Source: Mikania micrantha
Taxonomy: Eukaryota; Streptophyta; Magnoliopsida; Asterales; Asteraceae
Direction of reading: 5' to 3'
Assembly: GCA_009363875.1 (NCBI GenBank)
Contig: CM018691.1
Location: forward strand, 37,921,446 to 37,985,445
Length of the DNA: 64,000 nt
Part shown: positions 20,989-32,704 of the stretch, in pieces
Numbering within the stretch: position 1 is the first letter of the stretch
Layout: each line of letters starts with the position of its first letter
The notes under the pieces: generated by a model
What the model saw: only the letters and a program-made list of their open reading frames with translations
Told to the model about the DNA's origin: nothing
The model's database searches: none
Translations under genes and position numbers: made by a program

Positions 20989-23148
20989 TGTGACAATTCA
21001 ACAAATTCCAGGTTAGAATCATAACTCAAAAATAAAGAAAATGAGTGTAAGCGAAATTTCGAAACGAGACTCCGATTTCAAGATACACTGATTCGAATAT
21101 AGCGTTAAATAAGAGATCATATATTTTGAACTTTTCAGGTCTTGAAATTATAATGATTGGAAAGAGCTCGAAAAATCGTGAACGTGGGCGAAAACGGCGC
21201 GTAAAACGGAGTTCGTATGCTCCCGGAATCGCGAAAACAAAATTGAAAACTAACTAAGGCGGTGGAGGTACGCGAAGGAACCTTTTTAAATCCTTCACGG
21301 TACGCGACGGAAGCAGTACGCATAAAAATCTGCTTTTCTTGATCAGAACCCATTTTTAGTCAATATTTTCGACTTCCAAACGCTCCAGATCGAATTTAAC
21401 CCCCAAATCTCAGTTTTGAAGCCATCCAAACATCCGGATCAAGTTAGGGAACGTTTCTACAAGTCCTGATCATCGTTTTCATCCGAGAAATCCGTTCTAA
21501 AGGGTAACGATTCGACCTCTTCTATTAGTTTGATTAAATATGAATTAGATCTAGATTTTAACAGTGATATCATGGTTATTGTTGTTGATTATTGCCTAGA
21601 TGATGGCTAGGAATAGTTAGAAATCAAGAACTCGACAGGTTAACGGTGAAATCTTTGTTTTGATCCGTTATAATGTCCGATTATCATGAAACCATATCAT
21701 ATATCATAATGGTTTTAACCATTTGATTATAACAATGGTTGTGATTGTCCTGATCATTCTTTGGAATGATCAATGACAAGGATTAACTATTTCTAAACCT
21801 GGAATCCATTGAGAAATTGTTTTGGTGATATAATCAACAACAATACCAACTTGGTTAATTTGGGAATGTCCTGATTAAACCAACAAGTTATAAGTTTCTT
21901 AATAAGAACCTAAATCATTATAGGTTCTCAATTAAAACACGTTGTGAGATGTTGAACTAAGGAAAGTTCTGAGAATCAGTTTAGGCTTAAGTAACTCATA
22001 GAACTCTAATGACATACAGGTTTAGAGTTCAAGAACTAGTGATACGAGCGTTGTGCACTGTTATTGAGTTGAATCAACTCAGGTGAGTTCACGAATCCCC
22101 TTTTATGTATTTTGGCTTTGAACTCGGGGAATGAGAAAACATAAAAATGCATTTGAAACATCTTGTTTATTCTGAAGTTGTGAGAACAGTTTTGAAACAT
22201 TTTGTGAAACATGAAACATAATTTGATCAGGTGAAACTTTGAAACGTGTTGATACATTTTGTGGAACATGATACCTGATTTGTTCAGGTGGAACATTGAA
22301 CACGTTTGATGCATTGTGTGATACATGATACCACTCCGAAACGCTTTCGCTATATTTTTGTGAAACACGAAAAACCTGTTTGTATAAAGTGAAATACTGT
22401 AATACTTTTGAAACATTTTACGAGACATGAAAACGAAAGCGTTGTAAAGCATTTGGTTGAAACACGTGACAGTGGGGGAACACGACCAAATATGTCATTA
22501 TTTCTCGGGTTGAACATTTGTCGCTAAGTCCCCTATTCTGTAACCGTTAACCGTGGGGGGGCGTGATTATCGAGAATAGATCTATTTGTGATTGACAATC
22601 CTCGCCCGTGGTTCGTAGCTAAAACCACGACTGGATGTCGAGCGGGCGCTCGATAATGGGAAAACACACAATGTCTTGCGACAAGGACATTGGAACAAGG
22701 GGCATGAACACGTCAGCTCGGTTATGGGAGCCCTGGAGTTATAATTGGACGTTGGTCTGAGACAGGACACGACATTGTTGGAAAGGACAATGTTAGCACT
22801 GGATACCAATGTTTTACACCCAGTTTGAAACACTAAAATTATTGAACTATTTTATGCGAACATTTGACTGATTTAGATACATTGTATACATTTTGATAGT
22901 TTTCTTAAACAGATAAACTTGTGAACTCACCAGCGATATGCTGATTGTTTTTTTTAAAATCATGTTTTCTCAGATGCCAAATGATACAGGGAATGTAGTG
23001 ATACAGGGGGTGGAGCTGTGAGCTCAAGCTTTGGAGTCGTATAGCAGAGTCTATGAGAACTAGACTCAACAGGGTGAAACCTAGTGAAAGATAGATGTGA
23101 ATTCTTGAAAGTCACACCGTACGCTTCCGCAACGACCAGGGTGTGACA
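20989..23148 (+). repeat. Tekay 5' LTR
   Basis: TGTGACAATTCAACAAATTCC to ACGACCAGGGTGTGACA. A GGTACGC pair (21267-21310) with the arms CGAAGGA and TCCTTCACG lies just before CATAAAAATC (21320), a likely TATA-type promoter. Reverse-strand frames at 22036, 22582 and 22960 recur exactly in the 3' LTR only because the LTRs are copies. Confidence 0.93.
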
Positions 23149-23150
23149 GA

Positions 23151-23164
23151 TTGGTATCAGAGCC
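23151..23164 (+). other. Primer-binding site (initiator Met tRNA)
   Basis: TTGGTATCAGAGCC, two bases after the LTR end, is the classic complement to the 3' end of plant initiator methionine tRNA used by many gypsy and copia elements. Confidence 0.92.
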
Positions 23165-23502
23165 ACATGTTATAGAGAATTAGGTTGATTTGGAGACCTA
23201 GACTATAACCATAGGCTCGAATAGTGACACAGAGAGCACCGAACATAACAAACGAACAAAACTTGTTTTGGATTAAGCTAGAATAATTAAGTAGTACAAA
23301 TTACAGTTTTGACTGGCCAGCACAACTGGAATTTGCATCACTTGAACGTTCTAGTAAATTTCAATACAAGCAGAACAATAATAATAGTAAGGACGAATAG
23401 TTGCTTTGAGATTGGGAAGAGATGTCATATCATGATTATGTTGAATACTATTATTCAATATTCACTTCATGATATCGATCTGTAGATTTCGTTTATATAT
23501 CA

Positions 23503-23826
23503 ATGGAAAAACCACGTGAACGCTACGCATATAGATGGATTCTATATGTGATTCTAGATGATACGCCGAGTCTCAGCTCAGGTTCTGACTCAGATCCATC
23601 AGAAGTCTCTTCTGCAACATCCTTAGTAGTACCTCAGATTTTACACATACCACCAACTCCACAGGGGTATCATTACACATACATCGGTGGACAGATGGCC
23701 AGAAGCCCATCATCTCAGAGAATCCTGATCTATACGAGAATTTTTGAGGATAGGATGAGGCAGATTAAGGTTTACAAAGTGATCTCAGTGCTCATTTCTG
23801 AATACCTTGTGCGGCAATATTTCTGA
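23503..23826 (+). CDS. Short leader ORF of the Tekay element (107 codons)
   Basis: An open frame lies between the primer site and gag, starting at ATG 23503 (MEKPRERYAYRW). It is followed by quasi-repeats with CTTGTGTGG and GTGTGAGAACAT (23800-24030). I recognise no domain. It may be chance or a leader peptide. Its survival in an element whose other frames are broken is the only reason to list it. Confidence 0.25.
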   Translation: MEKPRERYAYRWILYVILDDTPSLSSGSDSDPSEVSSATSLVVPQILHIPPTPQGYHYTYIGGQMARSPSSQRILIYTRIFEDRMRQIKVYKVISVLISEYLVRQYF

Positions 23827-24183
23827 ATACCTAGTGTGATATTATCTCTGTATACCTTGTGTGGTATCTCCTCCATCGTTTGTGTGTGAACGTATGAACT
23901 ATATATTAATATCAAACTTGTGTGAACAATTCTGTGTGAGAACATATCTATTGCCTGCGTGGCAACGTATCATAAGACTGTGTGAACATTTCTGCGTGAG
24001 AACATCTCTGGGTGAGAACGTATCTGGATTGTGTTAAGTAGTTATACTGTATTTCATATAATCACCATTTCAATATTACAAAACTTTCAGTATAACTGAA
24101 TACGATTGAACTTATGTGATTGAATGAGTTATATATCTAATGTTCTTGAACTGATCTGAGTTTGTCTGCATGAGAGCAGAACA

Positions 24184-25425
24184 ATGGCTCCTAAACGAGG
24201 TAGATCAGCTAAGAAAGCTACCAAGAACGTTACTAACTCTGAGTCGAACCAAGTTCCACCAGTAAATGTGAATCAAATCCAGATTCACGGGTTAGTCTGG
24301 AAACAAATACAGTTCCACTTAGGAACCCTGGAGTGAACACTGTTCCACTTGCTGGTGCAAGTGGATCTGAACTAAATGAAGCTACGATAGCACGAACTGC
24401 GCGAGAACAGCTATCTGTGTGTGGTGTGTTGGTACAACACCAACATCATGTTACTGAGGGTTCTGGTGGGGACTACGATTACACTGAGCATAATGATACT
24501 GGTGGCAACGGGGAAACTCATAATATCACTGAGACAACAACAACAAAAACAACTGTACTTGATCCACCTCAGCAAGGATGTACTTACAGGCTCTTGCTTC
24601 TGGCAATCCTCCTACTTTCACGGGTAAAGAAGGAGCAGCATGACTGTTAAGGTGGATTGAGGAAATGGAAACGAAACTTAAAATCAGCCAGTGTTGGAGG
24701 AGCATAAGGTGTCTTATGCTGCTCGTTCTCTGAAAGAGTCAGTTCTAACCTGGTGGAATACCCAGACTAAAACTTTAGGTTCAGCCACAGTTGATTCAAT
24801 GGGCTGGAATAATTTTAAAACTCTGATAATGTCAGAGTACTGCTAAATTACGGGAATACAAAAGCTCCAGGAGGAATTCTGGAATCACCCTATGATCGGT
24901 GCTGATTATTTAGCTTATACCGATCAATTTCACGAGCTTACTTGTTTACTTCTCAATATGTTTCCGACGGAAGCAGTGTTGATTGAGAAGTATATCAAAG
25001 GATTGGGTTCCCAGATTCGGGGAAAGGTAACTGCAGCTGAACCAACGACTCTTAACTGTGCAATTCTTTTGATCACTAAGCTTACCGATGAGGCGGTAAG
25101 GAGTGGTACCTTGTCCATAAAAACCCAGACGGCTGCGGGCCGTCATGATGTTGATACTTTTAGTGCTGTGAAAGGCACTAAACGAAAGTGGTTTGGCAAG
25201 AACAAAACAAAGGCTCCGACTGAGACTAGTCAGAGCAACCCAGTAGTGAAGAACTATGGTGCAACTATTTCTGAAAGGAAAGTTTACAATGGACAAGCGC
25301 CTAAATGTATTCGATGTTTATTTCATCATACTGGGTCGTGTCCTGTTTGTGCCGACTGTAATAGGGTTGGACAATACTCCAGATATTGTAACTTTCCTGC
25401 TCAACCATCAAACCAAGCACTTTGA
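24184..25425 (+). pseudogene. Tekay gag remnant with zinc knuckle
   Basis: The frame starts MAPKRGRSAKKATK, usual for this lineage, and is broken by a stop at codon 51. Later pieces read SYAARSLKESVLTWWNTQTK and, from 24892, an open 177-codon piece with FHELTCLLLNMFPTEAVLIEKY and IKGLGSQIRGKV, the retrotransposon gag domain. Near the end a CCHC knuckle is written CADCNRVGQYSRYC, so the histidine ligand is glutamine. A TGA at 25423 separates this knuckle from a second one that follows. Confidence 0.85.
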
Positions 25426-25990
25426 CAAACCACTCAAACAAACTGGTCATGTTTTATGTGTGGAAGCCCTGACCACTTGATGAGAAACTGTACGAACAAT
25501 AACAACACCAATCCGGGGAATGAAGCTAGAGGGAGAGCTTTTCTGATTGGTGCAATCGAAGTGAAGCATGATGCGAATATTGTCTCGAGTACGTTTCGTC
25601 TCAATAATCTTTATGCAGATACGGGGGCAGATAAGAGTTCATCTCTCCTGAATTTGCATCTTTACTTTCATTTCCTGCGGTAGATCTAGAAACTTCCTAT
25701 GTCATTGAACTTGCTAATAGCAAGTTAATTGAAATAAACAGTGTTACTCAAGGATGTTCCTTGAATCTGAATGATCATCTATTCAATATAGAATTACTTC
25801 CTATCGAGCTTGGGAGTTTGATGTCGTTGTCGGTATGGACTGGCTTTCTGATAACCAAGCGGAAGTAATATGCCAAAACAAGGTGATCCGTATTCCATTA
25901 CCTGACGGTAATACACTGATGGTTCAAGGAGAACGAGCTGGAAGGAAACTTGGTATCATCGCTTGTATTCAAACTCAGAAATGCTCACGG
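25426..25990 (+). pseudogene. Tekay second zinc knuckle and protease remnant
   Basis: In the same frame as gag, past the TGA, come an intact CCHC knuckle (CFMCGSPDHLMRNC) and then ARGRAFLIGAIEV and LYADTGADKSS. The last is a retropepsin-type active site (DTGA instead of the common DSGA). The frame then shifts, and protease-like sequence continues to about 25990 with breaks (ELANSKLIEINSVTQGCSL). Confidence 0.8.
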
Positions 25991-26104
25991 AAAGGGTGAC
26001 TGGTCTTTCAAGTGCATGAAATTGAGAACAGTTCGTTACAAAAACGTATTGAAGATATTCTCGTAGTCAAGGATTTTTCCTGAAATTTTCCTGACAATAT
26101 ATCA

Positions 26105-26362
26105 GGATTACCCCCAGTGAAGCAAGTTGAATTTCGTATTGACTTGATTCTAGGTGCTGCACCTGTAGCTAAAGCTCCTTATCGTTTAGCACCCTCAGAG
26201 ATGCAAGAGCTCTCAAGTCAACTGCAAGAACTCTTAGACAAGGGTTTTATTAGATTTAGTTTCTCATCCTGGGGGGGGCACCAGTTCTTTTTAAAAAAAG
26301 AGAGGGATGGTTCATCCAAGATGTGTATTGAAATATGTCAACTGAAATACGTCAATTCTTAG
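26105..26362 (+). pseudogene. Tekay reverse transcriptase, N-terminal fragment
   Basis: ISGLPPVKQVEFRIDLILGA, then APVAKAPYRLAPSEMQEL and LLDKGFIRFSFSSWGGHQFF, the start of the Ty3/gypsy RT domain up to the KKKDGS block. After MCIEICQLKYVNS it jumps to the RNase H connection, so the catalytic YVDD region is deleted. Confidence 0.88.
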
Positions 26363-26725
26363 GGGTGTCAGGTTATTAACGCCGACTTATCAAGAATTTT
26401 TCAAAGATAGCCTTACCACTGACCATGTGGACGCAGAAAAATCAACTGTTTATATGAGGTTCTCTACAGGAGGCATTCCAACTGTTGAAACACAAACTCT
26501 GCAACGCACCTATCCTGGCATTACCGGAAGGTACTGCTAATTTCACAGTGTACTGTGATGTTTCTCGTCAAAGAGTTGGGTGTGTTTTAATGAAAAATGA
26601 TAAAGTGATTGCTTATACTTCTCGGTAATTGAAAGTACACGAGAAGAACTATACCACTCATGGTCTATAACCTGGCCCAGTGGTGTTTGCACTCAAGATT
26701 TGGAGACATTATCTAAACCGAAGGA
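26345..26725 (+). pseudogene. Tekay RT-RNase H connection and RNase H fragment
   Basis: RQFLGVSGY, then stop-interrupted sequence with NFSKIALPLTM, then FQLLKHKLCNAPILALPEGT and FTVYCDVSRQRVGCVLM and the EKNYTTH block, typical of gypsy RNase H. Three or more stops. It ends at LKIWRHYL, after which RNase H and most of integrase are missing. Confidence 0.85.
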
Positions 26726-27172
26726 ACAAATCAAACTCTTGAAGACATGCTCAGAAGCTGTGTGATTGATTTTGGGGGTAGCTGGGATATTCATCTTTCA
26801 CTCTTTGAACCCTCGATATATAGGGTCATTTGAAATCCTTGCAAAGGTGGGACCCGTTGCATACCAACTCAAACTACCATTGGAACTTAGTGTGGTGCAC
26901 GACACATTTCATGTATCGAATCTCAAGAAGTGTCTGTCAGATGAAACGCTTGTGATACCATTGGAAGAAACTCAAATTGATGATCAATTACATTTCATAG
27001 AGGAACCGGTGGAAATCATGGATCGGGAAGTGAAACAGTTGAAACAAAGTCACATTCCAATAGTAAAGGTCCGTTGGAACTCAAGGCGAGGACCAGAATT
27101 TACCTAAGAACGCGAAGATAAGATGAAACTTAAATACCCCCATTTGTTTGATGACACATCAGTATTGAGATG
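26726..27172 (+). pseudogene. Tekay integrase C-terminus with chromodomain-like tail
   Basis: A short piece GTNQTLEDMLRSCVIDF from the integrase core is joined to an open 113-codon stretch (26766-27107). This has RYIGSFEILAKVGPVAYQLK and ELSVVHDTFHVSNLKKCL, the integrase C-terminal module, and then EIMDREVKQLKQSHIPIVKV and a W-N-S-R-R-G-P-E-F-T segment like the chromodomain of Tekay chromoviruses. In chromoviruses such tails are thought to steer integration to heterochromatin. One stop (TAA for W) interrupts it at 27105. Confidence 0.85.
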
Positions 27173-27203
27173 AACAAACTGAATTTCGGGACGAAATTCT
27201 ATT

Positions 27204-27216
27204 AACGGGGGGAGAC
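27204..27216 (+). other. Polypurine tract of the Tekay element
   Basis: AACGGGGGGAGAC directly before the 3' LTR start TGTGACAATTC. Confidence 0.88.
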
Positions 27217-29377
27217 TGTGACAATTCAACAAATTCCAGGTTAGAATCATAACTCAAAAATAAAGAAAATGAGTGTAAGCGAAATTTCGAAACGAGACTC
27301 CGATTTCAAGATACACTGATTCGAATATAGCGTTAAATAAGAGATCATATATTTTGAACTTTTCAGGTCTTGAAATTATAATGATTGGAAAGAGCTCGAA
27401 AAATCGTGAACGTGGGCGAAAACGGCGCGTAAAACGGAGTTCGTATGCTCCCGGAATCGCGAAAACAAAATTGAAAACTAACTAAGGCGGTGGAGGTACG
27501 CGAAGGAACCTTTTTAAATCCTTCACGGTACGCGACGGAAGCAGTACGCATAAAAATCTGCTTTTCTTGATCAGAACCCATTTTTAGTCAATATTTTCGA
27601 CTTCCAAACGCTCCAGATCGAATTTTAACCCCCAAATCTCAGTTTTGAAGCCATCCAAACATCCGGATCAAGTTAGGGAACGTTTCTACAAGTCCTGATC
27701 ATCGTTTTCATCCGAGAAATCCGTTCTAAAGGGTAACGATTCGACCTCTTCTATTAGTTTGATTAAATATGAATTAGATCTAGATTTTAACAGTGATATC
27801 ATGGTTATTGTTGTTGATTATTGCCTAGATGATGGCTAGGAATAGTTAGAAATCAAGAACTCGACAGGTTAACGGTGAAATCTTTGTTTTGATCCGTTAT
27901 AATGTCCGATTATCATGAAACCATATCATATATCATAATGGTTTTAACCATTTGATTATAACAATGGTTGTGATTGTCCTGATCATTCTTTGGAATGATC
28001 AATGACAAGGATTAACTATTTCTAAACCTGGAATCCATTGAGAAATTGTTTTGGTGATATAATCAACAACAATACCAACTTGGTTAATTTGGGAATGTCC
28101 TGATTAAACCAACAAGTTATAAGTTTCTTAATAAGAACCTAAATCATTATAGGTTCTCAATTAAAACACGTTGTGAGATGTTGAACTAAGGAAAGTTCTG
28201 AGAATCAGTTTAGGCTTAAGTAACTCATAGAACTCTAATGACATACAGGTTTAGAGTTCAAGAACTAGTGATACGAGCGTTGTGCACTGTTATTGAGTTG
28301 AATCAACTCAGGTGAGTTCACGAATCCCCTTTTATGTATTTTGGCTTTGAACTCGGGGAATGAGAAAACATAAAAATGCATTTGAAACATCTTGTTTATT
28401 CTGAAGTTGTGAGAACAGTTTTGAAACATTTTGTGAAACATGAAACATAATTTGATCAGGTGAAACTTTGAAACGTGTTGATACATTTTGTGGAACATGA
28501 TACCTGATTTGTTCAGGTGGAACATTGAACACGTTTGATGCATTGTGTGATACATGATACCACTCCGAAACGCTTTCGCTATATTTTTGTGAAACACGAA
28601 AAACCTGTTTGTATAAAGTGAAATACTGTAATACTTTTGAAACATTTTACGAGACATGAAAACGAAAGCGTTGTAAAGCATTTGGTTGAAACACGTGACA
28701 GTGGGGGAACACGACCAAATATGTCATTATTTCTCGGGTTGAACATTTGTCGCTAAGTCCCCTATTCTGTAACCGTTAACCGTGGGGGGGCGTGATTATC
28801 GAGAATAGATCTATTTGTGATTGACAATCCTCGCCCGTGGTTCGTAGCTAAAACCACGACTGGATGTCGAGCGGGCGCTCGATAATGGGAAAACACACAA
28901 TGTCTTGCGACAAGGACATTGGAACAAGGGGCATGAACACGTCAGCTCGGTTATGGGAGCCCTGGAGTTATAATTGGACGTTGGTCTGAGACAGGACACG
29001 ACATTGTTGGAAAGGACAATGTTAGCACTGGATACCAATGTTTTACACCCAGTTTGAAACACTAAAATTATTGAACTATTTTATGCGAACATTTGACTGA
29101 TTTAGATACATTGTATACATTTTGATAGTTTTCTTAAACAGATAAACTTGTGAACTCACCAGCGATATGCTGATTGTTTTTTTTAAAATCATGTTTTCTC
29201 AGATGCCAAATGATACAGGGAATGTAGTGATACAGGGGGTGGAGCTGTGAGCTCAAGCTTTGGAGTCGTATAGCAGAGTCTATGAGAACTAGACTCAACA
29301 GGGTGAAACCTAGTGAAAGATAGATGTGAATTCTTGAAAGTCACACCGTACGCTTCCGCAACGACCAGGGTGTGACA
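27217..29377 (+). repeat. Tekay 3' LTR
   Basis: Base-for-base copy of the 5' LTR apart from one extra T near 27624. Followed by the target duplication AAGGT. Confidence 0.93.
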
Positions 29378-29382
29378 AAGGT

Positions 29383-30176
29383 CCCTCTCCTCTAGGTCAA
29401 TCTTAGAAGACAAAGGAAAGAAGAAACAACCCCAGAGGAGGAAACTGATTAAGAGGAGATAAGACCATTGAAAAGAAAGGATCGGCGAGACACCTCTTTG
29501 GATGGAGATATTTTAAAATTTGCTACTATCCTCCAAGACAAATGATGTGATATTGATGAGGTACTAAAAGTGTCGGTACCTAAAATGATTGCAAAGCTGG
29601 AAAAGGTGAAGCAGCTTGAATAGGCTGCTACTGCATCCAAAGCTTTTGTAGCCTGCACAAAGAAAGCAAAGGAGGCTGCATACCAAGAGAAGATGAAATA
29701 GTTCCTCTTGAACTATGGATTCTCTTGACAACATCTTGGTCCTATGAAGAACTCCACCATGGATCTACACATAAGAGATATCAAAAGTAAAATATCCAGG
29801 GGAGAGTTACCTTAAGTGAAACAAATCCAGGCTCGATGGGAGGGCCTTAACCTTGGTATAGGGGATGGAAGGGTCCTCCTCAATAAACCCCTCTCTGCAC
29901 AGGCAGTCCAAGAAGGAGAAGGGTACATGTATGAAGCTACCTCTAGGGCCTTGTTCGTAAAAGAAGAGCAAATCTCTCCCCTATCCAGTCCCTCCTATGA
30001 CAACGTGCCTCTATCCTCAGTAATCAAAATAAAGAAGGACTCAACAAAACAAAAATCCACCAATCCTGATCCTAAGGAGCCATAAAGGAAGATGGGAGGA
30101 GAACTGAAGAGGCAGCTGCTGCTCATATAGCAGCAGCTAACGAAGCTACATGAATAGAGGGAGAAGAGGCAGGACA
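29383..30176 (+). pseudogene. SIRE third ORF, copy 2, middle piece
   Basis: Picks up where 20983 stopped (CCCTCTCCTCTAGG, as at 1590 in copy 1) and runs through the Lys-rich and helical blocks, including AATASKAFVACTKKAKEAAY and PLSSPSYDNVPLSSVIKIKK. Stops are frequent. It ends at the solo LTR that follows. Confidence 0.75.
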
Positions 30177-32300
30177 TGTCCCACCCCCACGTCTCGCCAC
30201 CTGATACGATGTCATTCGTCACTCTGATAAGATTACGGAAGCATAGTAGTGATGTCTCAGAGATGAGATGTAACTTACTTGATCCGGTATCACAACACAC
30301 ATATTAACGTAAAGTAAATACATTACAAGGTTTCTTCATTACAACCAACGTTACAGTTTACAACTAAGTTTATTATACAAACTAACTTATTTAATTACAA
30401 ATGGTTGAAAGTGCAGCCTCACCATGGTCACTGTCTCCCTGCAAAAAAGTTTGAGTTTCAAAGATCAACACAAAGCTGGTAAGTTCGTAAAATTTAAGTT
30501 AAACCATATGATATGATATGCAAATGTTCAATAGATATACAGTTCAAGACAACCATGGGACCTGTATCTAGTTCCTTTCGGACAATCTATGATTTGATAA
30601 AGACACTACCCGTCGGTAAATATCTTGATGCCTTATTATCTTAATGTCTATCACTAACATTAAGAAGATGTTTCGGAAACAGGCAACAAACATTCACACC
30701 AAGGGAGAAGCAAACCTCTCAGTGAATGGGTTGTCAACCGATAGTACTTTCATTGATCCCTGTTCGGCCCCACATGGGTTCACTAGATAGAGTTTCGAGG
30801 AATGAGGACTTTTTATATTGTAATAAAGATACTAACGGCAAAATCCCATGAATTCTTATAAGAGTCACATGAAATCACACATATAATTGTGATACACATC
30901 TTATGTTCAGAAACAGATTTACAGAAATACCCCGATGTTTATAAAACATTAAAGATAAAAGGGGTTGCACAAAACTCACCTGATATCTCACTGGTAGCAG
31001 AATATCAAACATACTGGTAATAATAGGATGATTATGTATTAGTTTATGTTTAATTAGTTATTTATGTTTTAACTTACTGATAAGATCTTTCTGAACGTCC
31101 AATGTCAAAGACATTGCAATGAAAGTCATCAAACCGATATTAGATGTTTAATTAGTTAATTTAATGTCATATCATACAATGTATGATAATGTAGGAACCT
31201 ATACTGGTTTAGGTTCCTAATACAAGGTTGATGACACGTTAGATTAATCAGAATAATCTCAAATTAACCGGTTAGGTACTGTTGTTGATTATAGTGCTGA
31301 AACAGTTTCTAGATGAATTTATGGCTTAGAAACGATCAATCCTTGTTATTGATTACCCAAATATCATGAAATGTCATAATGTGACATTAGAATAGGTTTA
31401 ATAATCATGTTTAACATACTAATTTGACTGTTATAATAAACATCAGATAATCATTCCAATGAGTATGTTAATGATTGTGATTAGTTTGAAACATTTGGAT
31501 TTAACCTTGCATTTCAAAGATTAATCAAACTAATCACCTACATTGTCACAATCAAATGGTTTAAATCATTATAACTATTGTTATGATTTCATGAAAACCG
31601 GGCTTTACAACGGATCAAAACAAGGATTTACCCGTTAACACATCGAGTTCTTCATTTATAATCAATCCTAGCCATCATCTAGGCAATAATCAACAACCCT
31701 AACTATACCATTACGTTCAAAAACAAGATCTAAACAACCATTATCAAACTAGATGGTTAAAACAAACCGTTACCTAATCGGACGGATTTTCAGCTGCAGA
31801 ACAGCGATCAGGACTTGCAGATACTTTAGCTAAGATGATCTGGATGTTTAGAGGCCTTCAAATTTGAGTTTTGATGATCCAAATATCAAGTTTTTCGTCT
31901 GAATGTCACTGGAACTCGAGAGGAATGAAAAACATATAATTTTTGCATGAAAATCGACATTTTGATCCTATCAGCCAAACCGACCCACGCCAGGCGCACA
32001 CCCCAGCGTCGCCGCTTGGCCCGGGGCGTAGCGCACGGATTCATAATCTTCAGATATTTTGTGAGCTCCAGGCGTACCGCCTAGCGAGAAGGGTTGACTT
32101 TGACATTTTTGTACTTTTTCTTCGTTTTACGATTCCAGACAATCCGGAACTCCATTTCGTGCACGGTTTTCGCCTATGTTCCCCATTTCTCGCATACTAT
32201 CAATCTGTAATAATTTCAATTGCCAAATCAACGTGGATTTCAAGCATGATCAAATGTGCTCACGTCATTGATGACGTAATTCTCAATTGCAACTGTCACA
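30177..32300 (-). mobile_element. Solo Tekay-type LTR (2124 bp, minus strand)
   Basis: On the minus strand it runs from TGTGACAGTTGCAATTGAG (32300) to GACGTGGGGGTGGGACA (30177). It shares tracts with the Tekay LTRs (minus-strand reading of ATCATCTAGGCAATAATCAA) and most closely with the LTR at 53692-59403. Flanks GGACA and TGACA match at 4 of 5. It interrupts the SIRE third ORF. Confidence 0.88.
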
Positions 32301-32305
32301 TGACA

Positions 32306-32690
32306 AAAGGTCAGAAACCAAGGTGAAGGCACTCAAACTTTACAAGAAGAAGAAAATTAATGTCAAGAAGGAAAAGAAGCATGAACCTGAACCTGAGGAT
32401 GAATCTGATTTTGAACCTGAGCGTGCACTAGAGCCTATAAGGTGCTACATCTCTATTGTGGAGTGGAGTTTCAGTGCCAATGACGCTATATTCACTCAGA
32501 AGCAAAGTAACAATGAAATTATGAAACTCAATCTCAAAGAGCTCCAACTTGTCACTGCCCTTGTCGTTTTTGATCTTGAAAATCTCCCTCTCCACAATCC
32601 CGACAACCACAAGGATGGCAGACTTGCATAAGATGGGCCAAGGGAAGAGCTAAGACTCTAAGGAAACTAGATGAAGTTTTGGAAGCATTA
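32306..32690 (+). pseudogene. SIRE third ORF, copy 2, C-terminal piece
   Basis: Open from about 32287 to 32631, with the basic linker, an acidic run (EPEPEDESDFEPE), the IVEWSF motif and LPLHNPDNHKDGRLA. This is the C-terminal domain also seen at 2520-2746. A frameshift truncates it before the usual end, and the polypurine tract follows closely. Confidence 0.8.
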
Positions 32691-32691
32691 G

Positions 32692-32704
32692 CCTAAGGGG
32701 AGAC
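32692..32704 (+). other. Polypurine tract of SIRE copy 2
   Basis: CCTAAGGGGAGAC directly before TGTAAG of the 3' LTR. Confidence 0.8.

Larger units (their letters stand above)
20989..29377 (+). mobile_element. Tekay-like Ty3/gypsy chromovirus, two LTRs, internally deleted (8.4 kb)
   Basis: The element has LTRs of 2160 and 2161 bases, a primer-binding site and a polypurine tract, and is flanked by AAGGT duplications (20984-20988 and 29378-29382). I found one single-base length difference between the LTRs (T-run near 21385 against 27624) and no substitution. The internal region is only 4068 bases. It carries remnants of gag, protease, RT, RNase H and the integrase C-terminus with a chromodomain-like tail, with stops, frameshifts and large deletions. 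It must have been copied in trans. It splits the third ORF of the SIRE element. Confidence 0.93.

Noticed and set aside
22036..28681. Identical reverse-strand frames of 138, 83 and 72 codons at 21135/27363, 22036/28265 and 22582/28811, which look like conserved duplicated genes.
   Set aside because: They lie in the two LTRs of one recent element and are identical only because the LTRs are copies. They have no domain and lie antisense to the element.
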